A DNA stretch of 7,377 nt from an uncultured Lachnospiraceae bacterium (GCA_937915975.1 CALGGL010000163.1:1-7377); one strand, 5' to 3'; counted from the first letter of the stretch, positions 1-5,586 are shown. Made by a program: numbers and translations. Notes: generated from the sequence alone by a model not told the origin.

Positions 1-63
1 AATTTTATAAACTCATAAATAATTTCGTTTAATATAATATTACCAAATTTTATATTTATAATT
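1..63. other. AT-rich flank downstream of the deiminase-like gene
   Basis: This stretch lies 3' of the minus-strand stop and is almost entirely A and T. I see no hairpin terminator and no coding sequence in it. The lack of a bacterial terminator agrees with, but does not prove, a non-bacterial origin. Confidence 0.4.
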
Positions 64-909
64 TCAGACACGCGATACTTGTGTCATGCAATGCATACCA
101 CCATACATATTAAGTATAGGTTGACAATTGAAATATTTCACTGTTATAATATCACATCCATTATCTTTTAATTTTTTTTCTAAATTTTTATTTACACTGA
201 TAACCGTATTATTTCCAATATTTAAAAAATTGATCATATATTCTTTTTGTTCTTGGTGTGATATTTTAATATAATTAAATTTCATTTCATCTAAAAATTT
301 ATAAAAGCTATCATATATCTTTATTAATTTATATTCTCCTACCTTATTTTTTATATCTTCTTTATCACTTTCGATTTCTTTCGCGTTTTTATCATTATCA
401 TAATAATAAACTTTCCTATCAATATTTGCCTTTTTCTTTTCTTGTTTTTGAACATCATCAAAATCAATAACGACCGCATTATTATCATTTAATATATTAA
501 AATAAGTATCTAAATGCATTCTTTGTTGATCAAGGTCATTTTCATCTGAACATATTGCCATATATCTCGTTCCTAATAAATCGTTTTTCATTAAATAACT
601 TGCCCCATTAAAATCAGTCCTTAATCCAATACCTAACATACTCAAATCTTCTCTTGCGACAAAAAAGTCACCACCTTCTAATAAGCCATTAGTGCCCATT
701 TCACCGATGATATCCGATCCTAAATTTTGGAAAACTTGTTTCATTATTATATGTTCATATTTTCTTTGGGATGTTCTCGATGTGCCTATTACTACACCTT
801 TCTTGGTTGTTATTTGCTGATCACGACAAAATACCATATTTCCCACAGGACAAAATGTTATTGAAGTTGATTCGATAAAGGTATCGGTTTCGATATGTTT
901 TAATTTCAT
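64..909 (-). CDS. Arginine deiminase-like protein, N-terminally incomplete
   Basis: This is a guanidino-group-modifying enzyme of the arginine deiminase type, which would hydrolyse arginine to citrulline and ammonia in the cytosol. The family's catalytic set is visible: FCRD with D30, LEGGD with E78, MHLD with H132 and D134, and GGMHC with the nucleophile C274 near the end; R97 in RTD is a likely substrate contact. Bacterial enzymes have about 400 residues, and here roughly the first 115 are absent. The ATG at 907-909 has no ribosome binding site and is probably internal, because the frame stays open upstream to a TAG at 1009-1011 and the added residues (LINVILTRPT) fit the family. Residues 150-195 form a lysine- and aspartate-rich stretch not expected in bacterial enzymes. 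The gene is far more AT-rich than the rest of the window. The source could be an anaerobic eukaryote (ciliate or fungus) or a very AT-rich bacterium. The family is fairly sure; the exact substrate is not. Confidence 0.8.
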   Translation of the reverse strand: MKLKHIETDTFIESTSITFCPVGNMVFCRDQQITTKKGVVIGTSRTSQRKYEHIIMKQVFQNLGSDIIGEMGTNGLLEGGDFFVAREDLSMLGIGLRTDFNGASYLMKNDLLGTRYMAICSDENDLDQQRMHLDTYFNILNDNNAVVIDFDDVQKQEKKKANIDRKVYYYDNDKNAKEIESDKEDIKNKVGEYKLIKIYDSFYKFLDEMKFNYIKISHQEQKEYMINFLNIGNNTVISVNKNLEKKLKDNGCDIITVKYFNCQPILNMYGGMHCMTQVSRV

Positions 910-971
910 TGTTGGTCTGGTTAATATTACATTAATTAAATTTTTTTTTGAAAATTTTTTAAGATAATATA

Positions 972-990
972 TTAATTTCTGACTTTGAAT
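972..990. other. Probable left junction between two source genomes
   Basis: To the left, the minus-strand deiminase frame remains family-like up to about 975-980 (KLIYYLKKFSKKNLINVIL). To the right, the same frame soon stops (TAG at 1009-1011), and sequence of a different character begins, with a plus-strand open frame (SDFEYVVGGYTIVFADE) and then a bacterial terminator. The deiminase gene therefore loses its N-terminal third abruptly. No target-site duplication, insertion sequence end or attachment site is visible, so an assembly or amplification chimera is the simplest reading. Confidence 0.6.
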
Positions 991-1061
991 ATGTAGTTGG
1001 TGGATATACTATTGTTTTCGCCGATGAAAAGTTTGAATTAGGAAATGTAGTGAATTTGATG

Positions 1062-1094
1062 AAAAGCACTTGCTTTAGGGCAGGTGTTTTTTTT
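1062..1094 (+). terminator. Rho-independent terminator
   Basis: The left arm AAAAGCACTTGC (1062-1073) pairs with GCAGGTGTTTTT (1080-1091) around the six-base loop TTTAGG. The stem has 12 pairs, two of them G-T pairs, and a run of eight T (1087-1094) overlaps the right arm. It would end a transcript coming from the left, from a gene now mostly cut off by the junction near 980. Confidence 0.75.
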
Positions 1095-1109
1095 CGCCTA
1101 TTAATATGA

Positions 1110-1415
1110 TTATTTAGGCTTAATATGGGATGTTGGGTATGGAATTGACTAATTGTGTAAGTTGCTTAATGAAAGTACTGCGAAAAGCAATTTTGTCAGG
1201 CAAGTGCACATTAAGAAACAGAGATGCTAATGATTGAAGTATTTATGAATGACGCATTTTTTGTTCGTGTTTTATTTGGAAATTTATTTATATATATAGT
1301 TTGTAATGATTGTCCTTTATGATATAATATAAACGTCGAATTTTGTGATTTTAGGGAAATGGTATGAGGATATAAATCAGAAGTTAATAGCAAAAGAATT
1401 GATGATTTGTTTATT
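1110..1415. other. AT-rich intergenic stretch
   Basis: Apart from the promoter at 1301-1328 I find nothing firm here. A 32-codon ORF (1139-1237, with a CVSC pair) and a 25-codon ORF (from 1245) lack convincing ribosome binding sites. The region may hold remnants of decayed genes between the terminator and the next transcription unit. Confidence 0.4.
1301..1328 (+). promoter_or_regulatory. Sigma-A type promoter
   Basis: TTGTAA (1301-1306) and a perfect TATAAT (1323-1328) are separated by 16 bases. Transcription would begin near 1335 and read into the 49-residue membrane protein and perhaps on towards the reductase gene. The -35 box matches the consensus at four of six positions. Confidence 0.55.
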
Positions 1416-1565
1416 ATGACAAAAAATATCGATAAGTTATCTGCTGAAAGCTTTGAAGACTTAAATAAAAAAATAGAATTATTTGCGCCCAAAAACCATT
1501 TTTATGTTGTTGGTGCAATTGGTGTGATAGCTATTATACTTGGGATTATCAATCTGTTTATATAG
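1416..1565 (+). CDS. Small single-pass membrane protein, 49 residues
   Basis: I do not recognise this protein. From the ATG it has a charged N-terminal half (MTKNIDKLSAESFEDLNKK) and a C-terminal hydrophobic helix at about residues 29-49 (FYVVGAIGVIAIILGIINL), followed at once by the TAG. This is the layout of a small tail-anchored or single-pass protein. The ATG has no good ribosome binding site. The frame stays open upstream to a TGA at about 1363-1365, and the added residues (SEVNSKRIDDLFI) also look coding. Translation may therefore start earlier at a non-ATG codon such as TTG at 1407, or the ORF may be the tail of a longer gene broken by a frameshift. A promoter sits about 90 bases upstream. 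No function can be assigned. Confidence 0.5.
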   Translation: MTKNIDKLSAESFEDLNKKIELFAPKNHFYVVGAIGVIAIILGIINLFI

Positions 1566-1619
1566 TCTTTAAATTTAAAAATGCATAAAGGTAAATGCAA
1601 TATTTCTAAATATCCCCAC

Positions 1620-1624
1620 AGGAG
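1620..1624 (+). promoter_or_regulatory. Ribosome binding site for the 26-codon ORF
   Basis: AGGAG ends eight bases before the ATG at 1633. This is the only well-spaced Shine-Dalgarno site near here. The reductase ATG at 1718 lacks one; its nearest candidate, AAGGA, ends about 15 bases away. Confidence 0.6.
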
Positions 1625-1632
1625 ACCAACCA

Positions 1633-1713
1633 ATGCTTCCAAAACTAAAATACGAAAATACAAATACATTTTTAAAACAAGAAAAATCACCTTATAGAAA
1701 GGATCAACCATAA
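1633..1713 (+). CDS. 26-residue small ORF, possible leader peptide
   Basis: The ORF encodes a lysine-rich hydrophilic peptide beginning MLPKLKYENTNTF and ending YRKDQP. It matches no family I know and has no signal or membrane segment. Its stop (TAA, 1711-1713) lies four bases before the reductase ATG at 1718. Because the reductase lacks a well-spaced ribosome binding site and this ORF has a good one, the two may be translationally coupled. There is no run of one amino acid that would mark a classical attenuation leader. It could also be the remnant of a lost gene. Confidence 0.4.
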   Translation: MLPKLKYENTNTFLKQEKSPYRKDQP

Positions 1714-1717
1714 TAAT

Positions 1718-2812
1718 ATGAAATACAGAACAAACAAACGCACAAAAGATAAAATCAGCGAGATTGGTATGGGAACTTCTTATATCGGAGAGGCAGAACG
1801 AAGTGAAGCTGTCAAGACCGTGCGTTATGCCTATGAAAATGGAATCAATTACTTTGACCTTGCTGCCGGTGATGGAAGAGCATTTGATATATTTGGAGAA
1901 GCTATTTCGGATGTTCGTGATCAGGTGATGTATCAGATACATTTTGGGGCAGATTATTCCAAAGGAGCCTATGGGTGGACGCTTAATCTTGACACGATTA
2001 AAAAATCTGTTGACAGGCAACTGCATGATCTGAAGACGAACTATATCGATTATGGTTTCATTCATTGTCAGGATGAAAGCTCGGACTGGGAGAAGTATCA
2101 GTATAATGGAGTGCTTGATTATCTTTTGGAGATGAAAGAACAGGGAGTTGTGAAGCATATAGGAGCTTCTTCGCATACACCTTCCGTGATACAGGAGATT
2201 ATCGATACCGATTTGATTGATATGCTTATGTTCTCTGTGAATCCGGCGTATGATTATAATCACGGAGATTATGCTTATGGCGGCGTGGATGAGCGGGCAG
2301 ATGTATATAAAAGATGTGAGAAGCTGGGGATAGGGATATCGGTGATGAAGCCGTTTTCGGGCGGACAGCTTCTGTCTGCAAAGTCATCTCCTTTCGGTAA
2401 GGCACTGACACAGTACCAGTGTATAAAATACGCTTTAGATAAGCCGGGAATCCTCACGGTCCTGCCGGGAGCACAGAGTGTGGAAGAGATTAAACATTTG
2501 CTGAAGTTTTATGAGCTAAGCGAGGAGGAACTGGATTACAGCATCATCGGAAGCTTCGCTCCGCCGGAGGCAAACGGAAAGTGCGTATATTGTAACCATT
2601 GTAAGCCCTGCCCTGTGGGACTGGATATCGGGATGATCAATAAGTTTTATGATTTGGCGAAGATCGGAGATGATATGGCAAGGGAGCATTATCATGCCCT
2701 GGAAATAAAAGCGGGCGATTGCATCCGCTGTGGACATTGTAACAGCCGTTGTATGTTCGGGGTAGATCAGATGAACAGGATGCAGGAGATAAAAGAGTAT
2801 TTTGGAGAGTGA
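1718..2812 (+). CDS. Aldo/keto reductase-like protein with C-terminal 2[4Fe-4S] ferredoxin domain
   Basis: This is a cytosolic predicted oxidoreductase of the aldo/keto reductase plus ferredoxin type (the COG1453-like group). An eight-stranded barrel (about residues 1-270) would bind NAD(P)H, and the C-terminal clusters could pass electrons to or from a ferredoxin-like partner; the substrate is unknown. The clusters are ligated by C289, C292, C295 and C298 and by C335, C338, C341 and C345. In the barrel, D47 (YFDLAAG) and H116 (FIHCQDE) match two catalytic residues. The usual tyrosine position appears to be D52 (GDG where YG is expected), and the usual lysine position appears to be H75 (MYQIHFG). 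Length, 364 residues, is normal for the group. The start is the first ATG after a 26-codon ORF. Neighbours do not reveal a pathway. The fold is sure; classical reductase activity is doubtful. Confidence 0.88.
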   Translation: MKYRTNKRTKDKISEIGMGTSYIGEAERSEAVKTVRYAYENGINYFDLAAGDGRAFDIFGEAISDVRDQVMYQIHFGADYSKGAYGWTLNLDTIKKSVDRQLHDLKTNYIDYGFIHCQDESSDWEKYQYNGVLDYLLEMKEQGVVKHIGASSHTPSVIQEIIDTDLIDMLMFSVNPAYDYNHGDYAYGGVDERADVYKRCEKLGIGISVMKPFSGGQLLSAKSSPFGKALTQYQCIKYALDKPGILTVLPGAQSVEEIKHLLKFYELSEEELDYSIIGSFAPPEANGKCVYCNHCKPCPVGLDIGMINKFYDLAKIGDDMAREHYHALEIKAGDCIRCGHCNSRCMFGVDQMNRMQEIKEYFGE

Positions 2813-2910
2813 TTTTTATGGGGTGTTGCGTATAGGTTGATACCGGTTAACGGAATAATTGATTCAGAAAAATTAAGAATAAAATATAAAAAATAGGATA
2901 ATATAGATTT

Positions 2911-2954
2911 TTAGGGAACTTTATGTTATTATATACAATGTAAAAGTTCCCTAA
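2911..2954. repeat. Perfect 12-bp inverted repeat before the fic gene, probable operator
   Basis: TTAGGGAACTTT (2911-2922) is repeated in inverted form as AAAGTTCCCTAA (2943-2954), with 20 bases between. The arm centres are 32 bp apart, about three helical turns, so both would face the same side of DNA. The AT-rich spacer holds a possible -10 box (TACAAT, 2934-2939), and the right arm runs into the AGGAGG of the next gene. There is no T-run, so it is not a terminator. A dimeric repressor covering the promoter fits best. A transcript from further upstream could instead form a hairpin next to the ribosome binding site. Confidence 0.6.
2934..2939 (+). promoter_or_regulatory. Possible -10 box of the fic promoter
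   Basis: TACAAT lies between the arms of the inverted repeat, 30 bases before the fic start. The sequence 17 bases upstream (TTAGGG) is a poor -35 box, so an activator or an alternative -10 (TATTAT, just upstream) is possible. Confidence 0.35.
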
Positions 2955-2968
2955 GGAGGTAATATAAT

Positions 2969-3910
2969 ATGGAGAACTCTTTTGATACAATTCAACAGTT
3001 ACTACAGGAAAAGGCAGATTATCAGGCACGGTTGAATCTTATTCCATATGACGGTTCTCCTGAGGTTAAGGAGAACAGCAGCGGAAAATATCTGTATATC
3101 AGAAAAAGGGTTAACGGAAGATTGACATCTACTTATGTGGATGTATATTCTGAGGAATTACATCAATTGTTGCTTCGTAATGCGAAAGAAGCACGAGAAT
3201 TAAAAAAACAAATTCGAAGAGTCGACAAAGAGTTAGTTTTAAACGGATATAAGGGGTACGAACTGTCTAAAGATGTTGTTGTTAACATAGATTTTGCCAG
3301 AGCAAACTTAAAATCAAATATTTATGATCAGGCAATTTTGGAAGGAGTTGCCACGACATTTCCTCAAACAGAAGAAATCATTGAAAATGGAACAGTTAAC
3401 GGGATGACTGCTGATGATGTACAGAAAATTCTAAATTTGAAACATGCATGGGAGTTCATTCTTGACAAGGATGTAATTCAATCGGATAGTAATTACTATC
3501 TATTATGCCGTATAGCTAAGCTGGTAAATGAAGGATTTTTTTATGATGGTGGAAGGATACGAGGAGTACCGGTAAAAATCGGTGGAACAAGTTATGTACC
3601 GCCAATTCCTGTTGAGCTACAGGTTATAGAACACATTAATGATATTCTTGGTTCGGATAAGGAGACTATTGATATAGCAATCGAACTTTGTATGTATTGT
3701 ATGAGAACGCAGATTTTTATAGATGGAAATAAACGTGCATCTGTGATATTTGCAAATCATTATATGATTGCTCATGGTCTTGGACTAATAATTATTCCGG
3801 AAAATCATATTCCGGATTTTAAAAAGGAACTTGTAAAATATTATGAAAGTGGCGACACTGGCGACATCAGTGACTTTTTGAAAGAAAACTGTTGGCGCAA
3901 ATGTGTCTGA
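2969..3910 (+). CDS. Fic-domain protein with altered active site
   Basis: Fic proteins usually transfer AMP from ATP to a target protein. The flap region is well kept (GGRIRGVPVKIGGTSYVPP, residues 194-212), and the core motif is QIFIDGNKR (248-256), against the family's HxFx(D/E)GN(G/K)R. The catalytic histidine is therefore Q248, and the second motif arginine (three residues after R256) is V259. An inhibitory-type motif occurs at residues 121-126 (QAILEG), where E125 and G126 match (S/T)xxxE(G/N) but the Ser/Thr is Gln. The N-terminus (residues 30-90) has a basic beta-hairpin-like stretch (YLYIRKRVNGRLTSTYVDVY) and then a charged helix that may coil. AGGAGG (2954-2959) fixes the start. The gene follows an inverted repeat and precedes a 2H phosphodiesterase. 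The fold is sure; AMP transfer is doubtful, and a pseudoenzyme or other chemistry is possible. Confidence 0.87.
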   Translation: MENSFDTIQQLLQEKADYQARLNLIPYDGSPEVKENSSGKYLYIRKRVNGRLTSTYVDVYSEELHQLLLRNAKEARELKKQIRRVDKELVLNGYKGYELSKDVVVNIDFARANLKSNIYDQAILEGVATTFPQTEEIIENGTVNGMTADDVQKILNLKHAWEFILDKDVIQSDSNYYLLCRIAKLVNEGFFYDGGRIRGVPVKIGGTSYVPPIPVELQVIEHINDILGSDKETIDIAIELCMYCMRTQIFIDGNKRASVIFANHYMIAHGLGLIIIPENHIPDFKKELVKYYESGDTGDISDFLKENCWRKCV

Positions 3911-3920
3911 ATATTGATAT

Positions 3921-4427
3921 ATGAGACTATTCATCGCAATTCAATTTGAAGAAAATATAATTAACGCATTGACTGACTTTCAGGATAATCTTAAAAGACA
4001 GGGCGTGACGGGAAACTATACCAAACGGGAAAATCTGCATATCACGCTGGCATTTATCGGTGATTACGGTAATCCTGAAAGGGTTCTTGATGCTATGGAG
4101 CGGGTGGACTTTCGTCCGATTAAAATCAGCTTGAACGGAGTCGGAAGCTTTGGAGATTTGTTCTGGGTTGGACTTGCTGATAATCCTCAGCTTGTGGGGT
4201 ATGTGAGGCGGTTGCGTAGGGAGCTTTCCGAACAGGGTATACCGTTTGATAAAAAGAGATTCTCACCGCACATTACCCTGATTAGAAAGAGCTCATATAA
4301 GGATGGTAAACCGATTCCTGTGTCAGAACCTCCGAAAGGCAGTATGGTTGCAACAGGGGTTTCGCTTATGTGCTCGGAACGCGGAAAGAATGGGATGATT
4401 TATACAGAGATTGGAAGAGTGGAGTAA
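3921..4427 (+). CDS. thpR: RNA 2',3'-cyclic phosphodiesterase (2H family)
   Basis: This is a cytosolic 2H phosphoesterase of the ThpR/LigT type, which opens 2',3'-cyclic phosphates on RNA to 2'-phosphates and was first known as a tRNA-half ligase. Both signature tetrapeptides are present with normal spacing: HITL at residues 40-43 and HITL at 117-120, giving catalytic pairs H40/T42 and H117/T119. The start MRLFIAIQF is typical, and 168 residues is near the family's usual 175-190. The ATG lies ten bases after the fic stop and has no clear Shine-Dalgarno site, so translation may be coupled to fic in a two-gene operon. No terminator follows. The biological substrate of this family in bacteria is not settled. 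Confidence 0.9.
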   Translation: MRLFIAIQFEENIINALTDFQDNLKRQGVTGNYTKRENLHITLAFIGDYGNPERVLDAMERVDFRPIKISLNGVGSFGDLFWVGLADNPQLVGYVRRLRRELSEQGIPFDKKRFSPHITLIRKSSYKDGKPIPVSEPPKGSMVATGVSLMCSERGKNGMIYTEIGRVE

Positions 4428-4456
4428 AAAGTGTAGAGTAAAATCTTAAGTGATGG

Positions 4457-4478
4457 TATAATGTTTGTATCATATAAT
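4457..4478 (+). promoter_or_regulatory. Tandem TATAAT boxes upstream of rubrerythrin
   Basis: Two perfect TATAAT hexamers occur at 4457-4462 and 4473-4478, 16 bases apart, in an AT-rich leader before the rubrerythrin gene. Either could be a -10 box. Neither has a good TTGACA-like -35 box at 16-18 bases, so an activator may be needed or only one may work. Confidence 0.45.
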
Positions 4479-4526
4479 CGGTATGTGATAAATTAGAAAA
4501 AACTAAAGAGAAAAGGAGAAGTTGTT

Positions 4527-5069
4527 ATGGGAAAAAATCCGTATGCGGGAACTAAGACAGAGAAGAATCTATGGGAGGCCTTTGCCGGTGAATCACAGGC
4601 AAGAAATAAATACACATATTTTGCTTCGGTTGCTAAGAAGGCAGGTTACGAGCAGATTGCAGCCTTATTCTTAAAGACTGCGGAAAATGAGAAGGAGCAT
4701 GCCAAGCTTTGGTTTAAGGCACTCGGTGAGCTTGGTGATACGGCGGAAAACCTTCTTCAGGCTGCAGAGGGTGAGAATCACGAGTGGACGGATATGTACG
4801 AGAGGATGGCTAAGGATGCTGAGGAAGAAGGCTTCCCTGAGCTTGCAGAGAAGTTTAGAGGCGTAGCTGCCATCGAAAAGATGCATGAGGAAAGATACCG
4901 TGCACTACTTAAAAATGTTGAAGCTATGGAAGTGTTCAAAAAAAGTGGCGTAACAATGTGGGAGTGCCGCAATTGCGGTCATGTTGTTGTAGGACTTGAG
5001 GCACCTGAGGTGTGTCCGGTATGTAATCATCCTCAGTCCTTCTTTGAAGTACGTCAGGAAAATTATTAA
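4527..5069 (+). CDS. rbr: Rubrerythrin
   Basis: This cytosolic non-haem iron peroxidase reduces hydrogen peroxide to water with electrons from NADH via rubredoxin-type carriers, protecting anaerobes from oxygen. The N-terminal four-helix domain (residues 1-140) carries diiron ligands: E22 in [11 protein letters not shown]55-x2-H58 (ENEKEH) and E117-x2-H120 (EKMHEERY), with further acidic ligands between them. The C-terminal rubredoxin-like domain has C147-x2-C150 and C163-x2-C166 for one Fe(SCys)4 site. The length of 180 residues is typical. AGGAG (4514-4518) lies eight bases before the ATG. The desulfoferrodoxin gene follows after 17 bases, so both are almost certainly one operon ending at the terminator at 5485-5520. 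I found no convincing PerR box. Confidence 0.95.
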   Translation: MGKNPYAGTKTEKNLWEAFAGESQARNKYTYFASVAKKAGYEQIAALFLKTAENEKEHAKLWFKALGELGDTAENLLQAAEGENHEWTDMYERMAKDAEEEGFPELAEKFRGVAAIEKMHEERYRALLKNVEAMEVFKKSGVTMWECRNCGHVVVGLEAPEVCPVCNHPQSFFEVRQENY

Positions 5070-5086
5070 GATACGGGGGTGTTATT

Positions 5087-5455
5087 ATGAAGTTTTTTGT
5101 ATGTGAAAAATGTGGCAATTTTGTAGAAATGATTAAAGAGTCGGGAGCACCGATGATATGCTGCGGTGAGAAAATGAAAGAGCTTATTCCGGGTACATCA
5201 GATGGTGCAGTTGAAAAGCATGTACCTGTAGTTACTGTGGATGGTAACAAGGTTACTGTTACAGTCGGCTCTGTAGAGCATCCTATGATGGACGCACATT
5301 ATATTGAATGGATTGCATTGGAGACCGTAAAGGGAGCACAAAGAAAGGTGCTGAAGCCAAATAAAAAACCTTGTGCGGAATTTATATTAACAGATGATGA
5401 TTCTGTTGTGGAAGTATATGCATATTGTAATCTGCACGGGCTTTGGAAGGCATAA
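5087..5455 (+). CDS. dfx: Desulfoferrodoxin (superoxide reductase, two-iron type)
   Basis: This cytosolic enzyme reduces superoxide to hydrogen peroxide without releasing oxygen; the rubrerythrin encoded just upstream can then remove the peroxide. The N-terminal desulforedoxin domain has a full Fe(SCys)4 site (C6, C9, C25, C26), so this is the two-iron form and not the short neelaredoxin. The catalytic square-pyramidal iron site is complete: H45 (EKHVP, with E43 and K44 as the usual nearby pair), H65 (EHPM), H71 (AHYIEW), and C114 plus H117 (YCNLHGLW). The length of 122 residues is normal. A GGGGGTG site ends five bases before the ATG. The gene is the last of its operon. Confidence 0.95.
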   Translation: MKFFVCEKCGNFVEMIKESGAPMICCGEKMKELIPGTSDGAVEKHVPVVTVDGNKVTVTVGSVEHPMMDAHYIEWIALETVKGAQRKVLKPNKKPCAEFILTDDDSVVEVYAYCNLHGLWKA

Positions 5456-5484
5456 AGAATAATTAAATATATACCATAAGAGCT

Positions 5485-5520
5485 AAGCACTTACCCTGTC
5501 GTAAGTGCTTTTCTTATTTT
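5485..5520 (+). terminator. Strong Rho-independent terminator of the rbr-dfx operon
   Basis: AAGCACTTAC (5485-5494) pairs perfectly with GTAAGTGCTT (5501-5510) around the loop CCTGTC, followed by the T-rich tail TTCTTATTTT. It lies 30 bases after the desulfoferrodoxin stop. Confidence 0.9.
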
Positions 5521-5532
5521 CTCATTACACAT

Positions 5533-5548
5533 TATGACTAAAGTCATA
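5533..5548. promoter_or_regulatory. 16-bp palindrome, possible repressor operator
   Basis: TATGACT and AGTCATA form a perfect palindrome around AA, between the terminator and the ABC ATPase gene. Its size suits a dimeric TetR-, MarR- or GntR-type repressor, which often control drug- or peptide-export ABC operons. No regulator gene is present in the window, and the palindrome is about 160 bases from the ATPase start. Confidence 0.45.
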
Positions 5549-5558
5549 TCGAATTCCT

Positions 5559-5586
5559 ATCTTTTTTCACTACAAATCTTTTTTCA
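5559..5586. repeat. 11-bp direct repeat upstream of the ABC ATPase
   Basis: ATCTTTTTTCA occurs at 5559-5569 and again at 5576-5586, six bases apart (17-base period). It lies in the leader, just after the palindrome. It may be a second regulator site or chance in T-rich DNA. Confidence 0.4.

Larger units (their letters stand above)
963..1109 (+). other. Open frame, possibly the 3' part of an unrecognised gene
   Basis: The plus-strand frame is open from 963 to a TGA at 1107-1109. Its stretch from about 981 (DFEYVVGGYTIVFADE, then KFELGNVVNLMK) has coding-like composition. I do not recognise the protein. The frame runs straight through the hairpin and U-tract of the terminator at 1062-1094, which a normal gene end would not do. 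The true stop may therefore have been lost by a frameshift, or the frame may be open by chance. It has no start of its own. Confidence 0.25.

Noticed and set aside
1139..1237. 32-codon plus-strand ORF with a CVSC pair
   Set aside because: It has no clear ribosome binding site, no recognisable family and chance-level length in this AT-rich stretch.
1211..1492. Minus-strand frame of 93 codons
   Set aside because: It lies antisense to the small membrane-protein ORF and the promoter, opens at a non-ATG codon with no ribosome binding site, and its Ser/Ile/Asn-rich composition is that of translated AT-rich DNA.
1502..2263. Minus-strand frame of 253 codons
   Set aside because: It overlaps the well-supported reductase gene on the opposite strand, and its product has no recognisable domain.
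2911..2954. Terminator for the reductase gene
   Set aside because: The inverted repeat has a 20-base loop and no T-run after it, and it abuts the next gene's ribosome binding site, so an operator is more likely.
4451..4490. PerR-type operator before rubrerythrin
   Set aside because: TATAAT elements occur, but I could not find the inverted TTATAAT-N-ATTATAA arrangement, so I describe only possible -10 boxes.
4936..5250. Minus-strand frame of 104 codons
   Set aside because: It lies antisense to rubrerythrin and desulfoferrodoxin, whose metal ligands are all intact.
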